This document shows positions 11,314-21,227 of a stretch of 41,494 bases of DNA, piece by piece. The stretch is from Phialocephala subalpina. Taxonomy: Eukaryota > Ascomycota > Leotiomycetes > Helotiales > Mollisiaceae. Position numbers and translations under genes: made by a program. The stretch spans positions 1 through 41,494 of the forward strand of contig FJOG01000071.1 of assembly GCA_900073065.1 (NCBI GenBank), in the 5' to 3' direction. How positions within the stretch are numbered: position 1 is the first letter of the stretch; each line of letters begins with the position of its first letter. Under the pieces are notes generated by a model that was not told where the DNA came from, made no database searches, and was given only the letters and a program-made list of their open reading frames with translations.

Positions 11314-11746
11314 AAAGTAGAGTATAGAGATATAAATCGCGTAATTTGATCGCAAACCGGGCGCAGAACTTGTTGAACGGAGGTGTTTTGAGCTTAATAA
11401 ATTGATTCATTGTCCTGTTTTCTGAGGAGAGCTCAAGCTCTTTAAAACTCTGGAAATTGCATCTCTACTTAAAAGTGGGGCATCAGCCCCTGACTTTCAA
11501 TACACCTCAAATTCCCACCACTCAGAGAAAATCTGAAATTAAATGATTCGTGCAAGGTCCTCCATGCCCATGGCTGACGCTCCTTTTTCTTCGCCAAAAT
11601 ATATCAACATCGCAACCCACGGATCATAGCTCGAAGACAGATTACCGTGTGCTTCTAAGCGCAACAACTGAGGGTTTAAAGCAACGATCAAAGATTTCCC
11701 CTAGTGTACTGTACAGGAGCCAGATTGTACCCACTCCATCTTGCCT

Positions 11747-12730
11747 TCATGCCCAAGCTACTTTGCCCCGAAAGCCATGAGGGCCAAAGTGCTTCCAACG
11801 TATTCTCTCCATCTCACACTCTCTGGGGAACTGTTTCAAAAATTTTGGGACTTCAGCTTCTCAAAACCCATCGTTCCTATTGACATTCATCGCCGTTGTA
11901 TATTCCCAGTACTCCGGATAGAAGCCCGATAGCTCGAAATCTATCAAAGCCACCACTTTGCCGTCCTTCACCATAATATTCGAGCTACTCGCATCGCCCT
12001 GTGTGAAGCAAATCTTGTGTGGATTCAAATCATGGAAGGCGATCAGTTCTCGCATCTCGGCTTTCTCCTCATTGGTAACCAAGCTGTCGCCGCTGTCGAG
12101 CCATGGGGAATCAACCTGCATACCGCAGCGGAGAAAGTTATTGAATTCTGCTTCGTTCGCAAATGGACCAAAATACCATATGCCCCTCCCGAAAAATCGC
12201 GGATCGTAAAGCGCTTGCATATCGGCGGCAGCGGGAACACCAGGATATGGATGAGGTATGTTGTGCAGTTCTTCGTAGATGCCTTCCAACTGTTCCAACA
12301 GACTCTGCTTCTCCTCCTCCCTTCTATTCGCCCGGTTCTTCCCGATCTCTTCTCCTTCAACGAAGTCCATGAGAATGTAGGTGATGCGCTCATTTTGGAA
12401 TGCGCAATAGACTTTCGGTACTGGAATGGAGCTATTTTCCGCCACATATCGAAGTGCTGCTGCCTCAAACAGTTGCACTGCTAGACCATATTTCACGCAG
12501 AATTTTTTGCTCCAGATAGGTAGGATCTTGCGGATAACCTCCTCACCTTTGGGCTGGAAAATCTTAACAGATTTGAGAGTGAAGCTCCGCCAGCAACAAC
12601 CGTCCTTGTATGTGCGCAAGCAAGTTGGCGTATCGATGGTAGGAAGTGACCAAGTTGGCTGTGTTTGTGATGTTGATATTTGCGCCGGTCCTTTTTCCCC
12701 TTTGGCTTTGAAACAATTTAGACAACCCAT
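11747..12730 (-). pseudogene. Aminoglycoside-phosphotransferase-like protein, early stop
   Basis: Fungal APH/choline-kinase-fold family (pfam APH). Start ATG 12730. Visible motifs: VYCAFQNERITYILMDFVEGE (hinge), FTQGDASSSNIMV (catalytic Brenner loop, His replaced by Gln, Asp and Asn kept), and ALIDFELSGFYPEYWEYTTAMN (metal-binding IDxE loop). The frame stops at TGA 11861-11863 after NRNDGF, giving 289 residues. The same frame continues past the stop with EAEVPKFLKQFPRECEMERIRWKHFG, which is the usual C-terminal helix of these proteins, to a stop at 11747. Trp is usual at the TGA position (TGG to TGA). The kinase core is complete, so the shorter protein could still fold. Substrate is unknown; these genes are abundant in fungi and do not imply drug resistance. 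Confidence 0.82.
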
Positions 12731-13403
12731 ATTTAAATCGAGGCTTTGATCCTGAATCTTGGCGGGAAGCTCTGGAGTTTTTATTCGGTGTTATTGGATC
12801 GTGAGTTCGATAAGGTAACGAGTAACAACCGTGATCGAGACGTTGGGGGCGGGGGTAATGAGGACAATACGAGGATGTGTAGGGCGCACAAGCCAAGTAG
12901 TTGTTTGAAAGCCAGTCTATGATTTATGTTGTAATAGGAAAGAAGAAGTACGAAATCAGAATTTCAGAATCTTGTGAATCATCCGTAATACTGCGGGTGA
13001 GGATGAGTGATTGGGCATTGATATTCATTCGCCGAGCAGATCACAGGAAATGACGCGTTCTCTGCCCGCCGGTCTTATCTTCACCTTCATGCTTCATTTC
13101 AAACTCCAAGAAATGTCGTCGAGAGCAGGGAAGCGAGGTCCTCATGCATCTCTACTTCGCCCTCCAACACTTAGCTAGCCAAGTGACATTCAGGGGAGCC
13201 TATCACCTGCACAAGTATCAAATTTACAGTCTCGCTCGTTGGATTGTCTAGCAACTAGTTACTATCTAAGGTCGCTCATTATCTCACTCGTTCGATTTCA
13301 TCAGCAGAGATTCCTGTCGTGTCCCTTACACATGTGGGCCTTCATCAATTCGTTCAACCATTAGCACCAAATTTCCATCCGCTCACTGAGACGGTCATTC
13401 ACG
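12731..13403. other. Intergenic, nothing recognised
   Basis: Upstream region of the APH-like gene and downstream of the small Gly/Tyr-rich gene. The open frames here are antisense or extensions of the APH reading frames. No repeats, RNA genes or conserved motifs are seen. Confidence 0.5.
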
Positions 13404-13781
13404 CTAGCTGAAAGGAGACCCGAATCGTGTATTGAGACCTTCTCTTTGCGCATTAAGATGCTGTTCACGGAGTCCATCTCCGAACCTACCTCCAAATCTT
13501 CCTTGTAGTCCTCCCTGATGGTGATCTTGAAATCTGAAGTCATGCCCGTGGTAAAGATCGTCTCCATGCAGATGTTGATTGTGATAACCACCTCGAGGAA
13601 TGTTCCACCCATAACCGTTATAGCCATACAGGTCTGTACCATGATTTTGATACCCAAGACCACTTAAGCCACGTCTACCCAGCCCATTACGCTAAATGAG
13701 GTTACGCATGAAGGGCGGTAATGGGGGAAGACGAGCTTAGCCATAGCTATCATAACCGTACGGGTTAGAGAGATGAGACAT
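13404..13781 (-). pseudogene. Small Gly/Tyr/His-rich protein gene with two stops
   Basis: From ATG 13781 (MSHLSNPYGYDSYG) the frame meets TAA at 13737-13739 and TAG at 13692-13694, then stays open to the stop at 13404. The later part reads GLGYQNHGTDLYGYNGYGWN, GGYHNQHLHGDD and a Gly/Arg-rich tail. The ancestral product would be about 125 residues, low-complexity and probably disordered, with no signal peptide. Both stops fit CAA/CAG to TAA/TAG. The long open frame in another phase (13361-13663) has unlikely composition and is a shadow. I do not recognise the family. Confidence 0.6.
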
Positions 13782-14637
13782 CTTCTTTTGGAAGCGGTGA
13801 AGTTTATCTGTTGTACTGTACTATAGGGAGGTTATATTTAAGGTTTCGTTTGACAATAGAAGAAAAGATATCTGATGGAAACGTTGATTTCTTTTATAGA
13901 CAGAAGGAACAGCAGAATGATTGTTCTTGATTCTGAAAAAGATCGCAACCAAATGACGTTACACATTACTCCCAAAGCCAATTATGGAAAGGAAGTTCGA
14001 CAGCCTTCCCCTTGATTCTGCTGTCCTACCTTCAACACAATTATTTTGACTTCGGCCTCACCATGCATTCAAAGATAAGGAGCTGGAAATGGAGGTGGCC
14101 TTATAACACCACCACGAGCTCCCCAGGAGTATGAGAGGGCTGGTCTTCGGTATGATAGGCATGGGAACATTCTCCCTAGAAATAGACCGAGAGCGTGGTA
14201 CTGAAAGTGAGGGACCCAATTGCTATGGCAAACCTTGATGAATAGATATACGAGACGTATGCAATTGTAGTGCAAGTACAATGCATCGTTATTTTCATAT
14301 CTAGAAGCTTGGCTTCGACGCCGGTCTACTTTGCCTACCTCCCCAAAATCCCTTTTTAGCCATGTTTCCAATCCTACCAAGGCCCTGAATGTTCCACTTG
14401 GAACTCTACACCATCCAGCAAATGGTAGAAATGCCAGAAGAGGAGTCTTGGATGTTTGCAAAGCCATCCGTGATCAGCACTTCACTCCAACACCCATTCA
14501 TTCAACTCAACTCCCTCGAATCACAGCCCTATCTCCCTTCATAAAAGCCAAGCTCCTCTTCCCATCCCTTCCCCTATTTGCTCTATCAAACGAACACAAA
14601 TAAAAGGTCAAACTAACAAGACATTATCACAAAAACA
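13782..14637. promoter_or_regulatory. Divergent upstream region of two small broken genes
   Basis: 856 bp between two divergent starts. On the right side, CATAAAAG near 14540 and a pyrimidine-rich then A-rich leader precede the start ATG 14638 in a good fungal context (AAACAATGAC). On the left, the leader before ATG 13781 is also A-rich. A 132-codon minus frame at 14069-14467 has no family signs and is not taken as a gene. Confidence 0.4.
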
Positions 14638-15434
14638 ATGACAAGGCTGTACAACACCCGCAACCGCCGCGACTCCCCCTACTACCTCAACAAAGGCATG
14701 GGCGTTGGCAGAAACCGCTACCTCGCCGGGACCCCCAACATCCTTCCCACGACTCGGCAACCTCTTCGGCTGCAACAATACAGCTCTAGCTGTTTACGCC
14801 GGAGTCGGTCAAAACATACACCAACGCGGTCGTAACTTCTACAATCAGGACAACCTGTTCAACGCCAACTCGCTGTTTGGCACAGGGGCTGTCTAAGGTG
14901 GTTCGGAGGAGTATGTTGCGCCGAAAATGAATCGCGCTCAGCAGAGGGCTATGAGGGCGCAGAGGGAGGCGGCTAGGAGGGGGTTTGAGTTGAGGGGGCG
15001 GGAGATTATTATCGGGAGTTTAATAGTGCGGGGAATTGCTGGTAGGGTTGTAATACTAGAAGATGAATGTGAGATTCTCCAAAATGAGAGTGGGTCAGGA
15101 CAACCTGTTCAACGCCAACTCGCTGTTTGGCACAGGGGCTGTCTAAGGTGGTTCGGAGGAGTATGTTGCGCCGAAAATGAATCGCGCTCAGCAGAGGGCT
15201 ATGAGGGCGCAGAGGGAGGCGGCTAGGAGGGGGTTTGAGTTGAGGGGGCGGGAGATTATTATCGGGAGTTTAATAGTGCGGGGAATTGCTGGTAGGGTTG
15301 TAATACTAGAAGATGAATGTGAGATTCTCCAAAATGAGAGTGGGTTACGCATCCACCCCGCTCTATTCAACCCTTCCCATATGTCAACATCTAGTCCTTT
15401 CAATGCAAAAACTCTCACTGTTTGCACTACTTAG
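14638..15434 (+). pseudogene. Small basic Asn/Gly-rich protein gene, shifted and duplicated
   Basis: ATG 14638 opens MTRLYNTRNRRDSPYYLNKG, then the likely frame changes by one base near the C5 run at 14732-14736. It continues as FPRLGNLFGCNNTALAVYAG and NIHQRGRNFYNQDNLFNANS to a TAA at 14894-14896, where CAA is plausible. The frame then goes on with MNRAQQRAMRAQREAARRGFEL, a basic Ala/Arg helix. A perfect 250-bp tandem copy repeats this part in another frame (15177 onward), ending at 15434. No signal peptide. The style resembles the neighbouring Gly/Tyr-rich gene at 13404-13781, but homology is not shown. Family not recognised. Confidence 0.45.
14845..15344. repeat. Second perfect 250-bp tandem duplication
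   Basis: 14845-15094 and 15095-15344 are identical. The unit begins TCAGGACAACCTG and includes the tail of the small gene. The period is exactly 250 bp, the same as the duplication in the copia element, although the two sequences are unrelated. Confidence 0.97.
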
Positions 15435-15502
15435 CAACAGTATCCGCATAGTTAATCTCATACGAGCTCTCATTCCCTCGCCCCCGCGCGCCATAGTACG
15501 TA
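15391..15502 (-). pseudogene. Decayed copy of the cysteine-rich secreted-protein gene
   Basis: DNA at 15388-15502 aligns with the 3' end of the intact gene at 15825-15930. Shared blocks include CATCTAG, AACAGTATCCGCA/CACAGTATCCACA and CTCATTCCCTCGCCCC/CTCATTGCTCTCGCCCC. In translation the matching stretch is NESSYEINYADTVA against NENSYEVSCANTVA. Cysteine codons are lost, and many differences are C/T or G/A. The signal-peptide end is not recognisable. It is a tandem paralogue that decayed. Confidence 0.65.
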
Positions 15503-15827
15503 GAAGGGTTTGAATGCTCCGTTTCGAACACGCTGCTAAGAGAAAAGTGACGATACAAAGCAGTAGGGAGGTTCGAGCACTTGCTTCGTGCAGGCGCCAT
15601 CCACACCAAAAGAGAACATGCAGGTTGTGCAAGCAAAACAATAATCCCTATCTATAACAAGCACCAAGCAATGCAAACACAAACGAGAGACCCTTTCCCC
15701 CATCTCCATCTCCATCTCCATCCAACCCAAAACCCGTCCCATATTTCATCTCCAGCACCTCCATCCCATCCCATCCCCAACCGTCCCATCACTTTTTACC
15801 AATTCAACTCCTCATACACCGCACCAT

Positions 15828-16147
15828 CTAGTTCTTCCAATACAAAACGCCACAGTATCCACACTCGGAAGCGACCGTGTTCGCGCAGCTGACCTCGTAG
15901 CTATTCTCATTGCTCTCGCCCCAGTACGGAAGCATGCAGTTGTAGTACTTGGTGTGGTAATCTGCTGCTGTGCATGTGCAGTCACGCTTGCTTTCGGCGT
16001 TGGCTGCTGGGGCGGCAGCTGCGGCTGCGGCGCTGGCGAGGAGGACGGAGGTGAGAGTGGTAAAGCTGCCGATGTTAGTTGCTGGCGGCAAGGATGGAGA
16101 GAGGGTTTAGGAGAAAAGAGGAAGAGATGGGAGAGTTACAATTGCAT
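15828..16147 (-). CDS. Small secreted cysteine-rich protein (effector-like)
   Basis: Two exons: an 8-nt first exon (16140-16147, ATGCAATT) after an AATCAAA context, a 74-nt intron (16066-16139, donor GTAACT, branch CTAAC, acceptor CGGCAG), and exon 15828-16065. The spliced product is 81 residues. It starts MQFFTTLTSVLLASAAAAAA, a clear signal peptide likely cut near APAANA/ESKR. The mature part of about 55 residues holds six cysteines (RDCTC, YYNC, VSC, SEC, GYC), probably three disulfides. Without the intron there is no start codon, which supports the model. Size, secretion signal and even cysteine number match candidate effectors or surface proteins, but I recognise no named family. A decayed paralogue lies just downstream. 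Confidence 0.82.
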
Positions 16148-16670
16148 TTTGATTGGTTGATGGTTGGCTGGTTAGAAGTTGGTATTTGGAAGTGGGGTGA
16201 AGAGAGTTGGAATTTTGATTGAGAACAGTGAAGATTGGGCTGTTGAATGCGAAGCTGGTGCTGTGAGATGAGGTATTGAGATGGAAGTTGGTGCTCAATA
16301 TATATTCTTTCCTTCCCAGTCGAAACTTCTCGCGAGAATTCCCGATGCCAGGAAGCGCTTGCTCGGCATTCAAGATACAAGCGTTTGGAAGTTCATCCCT
16401 CAAGGAAGCAGGTAACAGATCCCAAGGCCACGATCCGACATCGCAATTGAGAACTGTTATGCCTTCCGGTCACGTTTCTCGCACCATGTGCTACTGCGGA
16501 TAATTCTCACGACGAGTGAAAATGTACTGCGACCGATCCCAAACTCAGATCCATCATTGGATCTGGCATATAAGCAGAGATGAACCAATAGGGCGAGAAA
16601 AGTACCACCTCGTAGACCAATTGAAAGTGCGAGGAAGGAATCACCAATAAGCACCCAATCCCAAAACCCC

Positions 16671-16798
16671 AAAAGATCGCCAAGGGAAATTCGCCGTGGA
16701 GCAAAAAGATTGAGTTGCGGAGTCGCAGAGCCGCAGTAGTGGCGCTCCCACAGGATGAGGCTGATCATCCGCCATTGGAGAATTCCCACGTGGGAGCG
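16671..16798. repeat. Dispersed repeat, little-mutated copy, with hairpin
   Basis: 16671-16744 matches 32543-32615, where almost all differences are C to T or G to A. Directly after it, CGCTCCCAC (16743-16751) and GTGGGAGCG (16790-16798) form a 9-bp inverted repeat. The long minus-strand frame across this area (16457-16873) has no family signs. The unit may be the end of a MITE or other mobile element. Confidence 0.6.
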
Positions 16799-17302
16799 AG
16801 GAGGATTGCTGACGTCCAGCATCACGTCGGGGTTCGGTAAAGTGCGAGGGAATCTGCGAATGAGAGATTGCAATGTCCGGTGAGCTGTGGGACATTGGGA
16901 GTGAACCGAAGGCGAACAGAGATTGACAATTGTTTTCTACAATTGAGAAAACTTTCCGCTTCTCGTCCGATGATCCAGCAGAGAACGGGGAACTGAAAGT
17001 GGCATCGCATCGAGGAACACAAAATCACAGGCAGAAAAACCACAACGAATGTAGGAGGCCAGGCACTGGCCTTCGATATTGTAACATCTTGATTGCAGAA
17101 TTATAAGTCTATGAACCAAAATGCAAGAAAATGCATCTATGTGCAGTCCAACAACGCCCTCAAAATACCCATATGTACATCCGTTCTCTAGCGCCATGCT
17201 ATGTGCACCAATCCTTCATCCATCCCATTTCAATCCATATGTCCATGTATCCATCAACCCATCCCGATTAACCCATCATTCATCCCCATATTAGCCACCA
17301 GC

Positions 17303-18282
17303 TTACAACACCATGAATCCAGCAGCCACAACACCAACAAGAACTGTCCCGAATACAGCAGCTCTCGTAGCAGCGGCAGCACTCTCTGAGCTGGGAATAT
17401 TGTTCGTCGCGGCTCCTCCCAAATACCAACTTCCAATATCCGTCAATAGTCCATTCTGCGTCAACATAGCAGCATTTGGTCCAACATTGCTGACATCACT
17501 CCTGAAGCTACCAAAATATGAATATCGCTCAATATAATCGATTCGATCAAAGTATTCGGCAGACATATTGAAGAAGTCTTGTGTTTCGGAGAGGGAGGCA
17601 TTGTTGAGCGCGTATTCGGTGACCCAGATGCTCGTGTTAGGATACCTATCCTTGTCAGCGGAGTAAATAAAGGAGTGGGAAGAACATACGTAGCTCGAAC
17701 CTGACCAATATGCGAAGCCAACCCAGCAAAGTTCCCATACCAATGAATGGGAATGAAATCCGCTGTGCAATTCGTTCCTTGCGAAGCACACGCATCAAAG
17801 AAATCCGCCAACCACGTAAATCCTCCCGGAGAACCCGTCACGGCCGGAGCACCAAGTTTGACGCCCATTTTCTTCAACGGCTGGACTTGAGAGATCCAAT
17901 TGCTGGCCGCAGTCTTGGGATCAACATCACTTCCTCCCGTAGAGCTTGTTCCATCCGGCTCATTGTATGTCAAGATATGGCTGATGTTCCTTCCCCCTGA
18001 AATCAATGATTGTACCGAGGACAAGAATGTCGTGCTGGGAGACCAAAGCATAGGCACGAATTCGAATTCAGCTTGTGTGCGATTCGAGTACGCGGCCGAG
18101 GGCGACAGGTTGTAGGTGTAGTACCATGATAGATCGCTGTTACCAGAGACCCAGATCTGATTGTCTGTAGGATGTTTGGCAGACGGGACGAAAACAAGAC
18201 CACGTTTTGAGGAGCGTGTTTGGAAGGTATCTGCGGATGTGAGGGTTGCTGCTGCGAGCAGCAGAGAGGTTGTGAAAAGCAT
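17303..18282 (-). CDS. GH128-like GPI-anchored beta-1,3-glucanase
   Basis: Predicted 311-residue cell-wall enzyme of the Asl1/GH128 glycosyl-hydrolase core family, which cuts beta-1,3-glucan. The start ATG 18282 gives the signal peptide MLFTTSLLLAAATLTSADT. The ILTYNEPD motif carries the expected acid/base Glu and IWVTEYALN the nucleophile Glu; FIPIHWYGNF and YIERYSYFG are other barrel motifs. Intron 17646-17689 (44 nt, GTATGT donor) joins VRAT to YPNTSIW. After a Ser/Ala-rich stretch the last about 20 residues (RAAVFGTVLVGVVAAGFMVL) are hydrophobic, a typical GPI-attachment signal. Several N-glycosylation sequons are present. Likely role is wall remodelling at the cell surface. Upstream open frame extending beyond 18282 is untranslated leader. 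Confidence 0.9.
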
Positions 18283-19582
18283 CGTGGGGTTGGAAATTAA
18301 GGTTGTTGGTTCGTGCGAAGGTTGTTCGGTGGATCGATTCGCGATTTCGACACACGACACAGTGAAGATCAGGCAGATGGTACGAAGGGCGAAAGATTGG
18401 TCGCAGATTCGAAAGAAGGGAGAATCTAGAAAAGAGGCGTCCAAGACTCCAAGATTATCGATCTGCGGATTCCAAATCAAGATTCTGCAGGCTTCGTATT
18501 CAGATAGGAAAGAGCGAAGAATAAATCCACTTCTCCTCGTCGCACAACAATCAATCTAAACAAACGAATGTAAGAATACTCGACGGCGAAAGCGAACAAT
18601 CAGCAATTAAAATTTATCGAGAAGAGAGAGAGAAAAGATAAATCGAGGGACTCGCAGATGCACTACGACCTCGCACCAACATCGCGTTGACTGCAGTGTA
18701 ACCGTGTACGGGCTGAGGTTCCTGAACGGCTCCCCTTGTGGCGGGCACTGTTATCGAGAGCGGCTCGATTAGGCGTAGAGCGCTGATATCCAAGACGCCA
18801 GGGGCGTTCGGGATGCTCGGAAAGCGCCCAGACCTTGACCCTGCGAACCAAGATTTGAATTCAGGGACAAGACAAGATTTTGTTGGAATGAAACTTTTCT
18901 TTTCTCTCCAGCACCAAAGTACAGTACAAAACTCCCATCCCGTCTTCAAGATCTCCCATGATTGAAGTCCCATCCGGTTATTGTCGATGTCTTCTTGCCC
19001 AGAAACCCCAAGATTAAGTGCTGACATCGCGAAACCGTACCTGTGGCTTGCATTGCTGAGGCTGCAAGTTGCTAAATTAGGACAGGCGCTATCGAATTCT
19101 CGGAAAGCGGTTGAGGCTTTTTGTCCCGCTCTTTTCTCTTGTTGGTTCAGGCCCAGCCGAGAACAATCGCTTGTCTTTTGAGAGCGACGGCTTGCTTGGT
19201 GAACGGCTGAGACGTCTCGTGTGAAACGAGGCAATGAAAATGAAATTGTGAGGCTTGAAGGCTTTGGAGGGGACGCCGCGCATGTATTTTGTGGTGGCAG
19301 TGGTGTTGAAGAACAATAAAAATGAAATTTGAAGGCTTGGTGAAGGCTGAATTGCGGGTGGCGAAAAAGGAGAATAGAAACGAGGTGAGGCTCAAAACAT
19401 CAAATGTGTGGATTTGAAGAATAATGAGAGGACTCGAGACTTTGCGAAGTGTACCACCGTTATGAGTAGTAAAGGTGATGAGAAGGACAACGGAGTTTTG
19501 TATATCGGCATCCGACGGTCAACTTCAAAGAGTTGATAAATGGGTATATATTGGGACTGATATCCAAGAACAACGCGAACAT
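18283..19582. other. Intergenic, no supported gene
   Basis: A 206-codon minus frame (18614-19234) exists, but it has no recognisable motif, biased composition or splice support. Two imperfect copies of an AATGAAATT-GAAGGCTT motif lie at about 19231-19262 and 19313-19345. This stretch carries the promoter of the GH128-like gene and the 3' flank of the sugar transporter. Confidence 0.45.
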
Positions 19583-21227
19583 TCAAACAACGACCTTCTC
19601 ATGCTGCATATTAGCCTCCATGGCCTGAACACCCTCCCTGGCCCTTGCAGCATTCTCCTGAATCTTCCAAATAGGTACCCTATTCTCATACAACCAATCA
19701 ACTTCCTCTGTTGAGAAGCCTCTCAAATCAGGAACGAGGAAAAACGAAAAAATGAAGAACAGCAATGATCCTCCTCCGTAGACAAAGCCTGCTCGAATGC
19801 CGAGATTCCCAGCGTCAACGTTGTAGATGTAGGCCACTGTGAAGGTGAAGAGCCAGGTTGAGAATGCGTTTGAGATCACGGCCACACCTTGGGTCTTGGC
19901 ACGAAGTCTGTATGATGAGATTTCGGAAGTGATGGCCCAGGCTGTCGAGACGAGGGTGACGGCTTGCCATGAAATGAGAAGATTCCTGAGAACGTCAGTC
20001 AAGCTCAAGTGCAAGGTAGGGAGGACATACATGATGATCGCAACAGCCCACAAAGCCCCCTTGCTGTGACTGTAGTACAGCCCGCCAATGACGAACATCA
20101 CAACACAGTTCACGCCAGCTCCAACCAAGAAAATCGACCGTTTTCTTCTCCGTCAAGAACCATGATGCAACAATGGCAAAGATGGCGATTCCGAAGCCGC
20201 CGATAGCAACATCGTAGGAATGGATTGCTTCGAGACCAGCGATGATGAGGAAGTAAATTGCTTGCGCCAGAAGACAGGCACCCGCGAAGCCGAATCCTAT
20301 GAACATCCAGGAGACAGTCAGAGTTCGTTTGAAATTGCTTCCCTTGAAGAGGTCGACGTAGGATCCTGCTCCGTGCCGTAGAGCTTGCTCCTCTTCCAGA
20401 CGAATTCCCAATGCCATATGAGCAAGACGAGCCTCAATCTCGTTGTTACATCCGTGTAGTCTCTCCAGTGACTTCTTAGCCGACTCCGTCTTTCCTTGCA
20501 GTAGCAACCAAGTGGGCGACTCAGGCATAAAGACGAAAAGCAGACCAGTAGCAACAGGCCAAGCCCACTGAACAGCAAACACGACCTTGAAAGAATGTGT
20601 AGTGAGATCCGGGACGAACATCCTCACAACCACAAGTCCAATTGCTTGCATGAAGAACATGAACAGGATTATAGCGCTCTGGATCGGTCCTCTCAACCGC
20701 ATGGGAGAGATCTCGGAAGCCCAGGCCGTGGCAGTAGCAAACAGACACCCGATCGCAAGTCCATTGACCATCTTCCCACCAAGTAGCATGGCTCTTGATG
20801 TAGCACCAAACTGGATCCCAACTCCAGCAATAGACAACAGGCAAGAACCTACACAAGGCCACTTCCTTCCGACGCGATCAGAGACAAAGCCAACTAGGAA
20901 CCCGCCCATGGCTTGAAGGAGATATGACATTGCTGTCCATAGAGATGCCCAGATCGATGGGACATAGAGCGTGCCGTCCGCGGTCACAGCTCCGAAGTAC
21001 AACTCGAAACCTGGCATAGAGATTGTTGCTCCGTTGGCAATGGTGTCGTACCCGAAGCACATTCCTGCTCCGAAGGCGGCGGTGCAATGTAGGAGAATTC
21101 GTTTGTGAGTTCTGATGGCCGTCCATAATGTGTATTGACGCTCAGCGTCAAAGAGTTGTTCTCCTAATTGTTCCTCTCGAGTTCGGACATTGTCGACGTG
21201 TTCGAAGCTCTGCTTTGGGTCGGTCAT
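19583..21227 (-). CDS. MFS sugar transporter (alpha-glucoside permease type), frameshifted
   Basis: Major facilitator superfamily, sugar-porter family, plasma membrane H+ symporter. From ATG 21227: cytosolic N-tail, then GFVSDRVGRKW (the D-R-x-G-R-R loop 2-3 motif), ASEISPMRLRG, PESPTWLLLQGK (end of TM6), and the C-terminal FSTEEVDWLYENRVPIWKI typical of alpha-glucoside permeases. Intron 19986-20030 (45 nt, GTATGT to CTCAG) is supported by protein continuity but is a multiple of three. The frame changes at about 20128-20150, between SWFLTEK and RSIFLVGAG. This is the place of the second GRR motif, and its spacing is short, so a small deletion there or a sequence error is likely. If real, half of the protein is lost. 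Divergent from the GH78 gene with 661 bp between starts, which suggests co-regulation. Confidence 0.87.

Larger units (their letters stand above)
10149..11502 (-). mobile_element. Short copia-type LTR element, gag only
   Basis: Two 132-bp LTRs lie at 10149-10280 and 11371-11502. They differ at six positions, all transitions. The target-site duplication CACCT flanks the element exactly (10144-10148 and 11503-11507). In minus orientation the LTR runs from TATTGAAAG to TTCAACA, and a polypurine tract (GAAGGGGAG) sits directly inside the 3' LTR. The interior holds only a decayed gag-like frame plus an AACTAACTGACT-rich low-complexity stretch. There is no integrase, reverse transcriptase or RNase H, so it is a non-autonomous, internally deleted copy that needed enzymes from elsewhere. 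A perfect 250-bp tandem duplication enlarges it; without that the element would be about 1.1 kb. Confidence 0.88.

Noticed and set aside
14069..14467. 132-codon minus-strand open frame
   Set aside because: Lies in the upstream region shared by two small genes, with unlikely composition and no family resemblance.
16457..16873. 138-codon minus-strand frame
   Set aside because: Crosses a dispersed repeat and hairpin and has no protein family features.
18614..19234. 206-codon minus-strand open frame
   Set aside because: No motif, no convincing composition and no splice or promoter support; it lies in the intergenic region between two clear genes.
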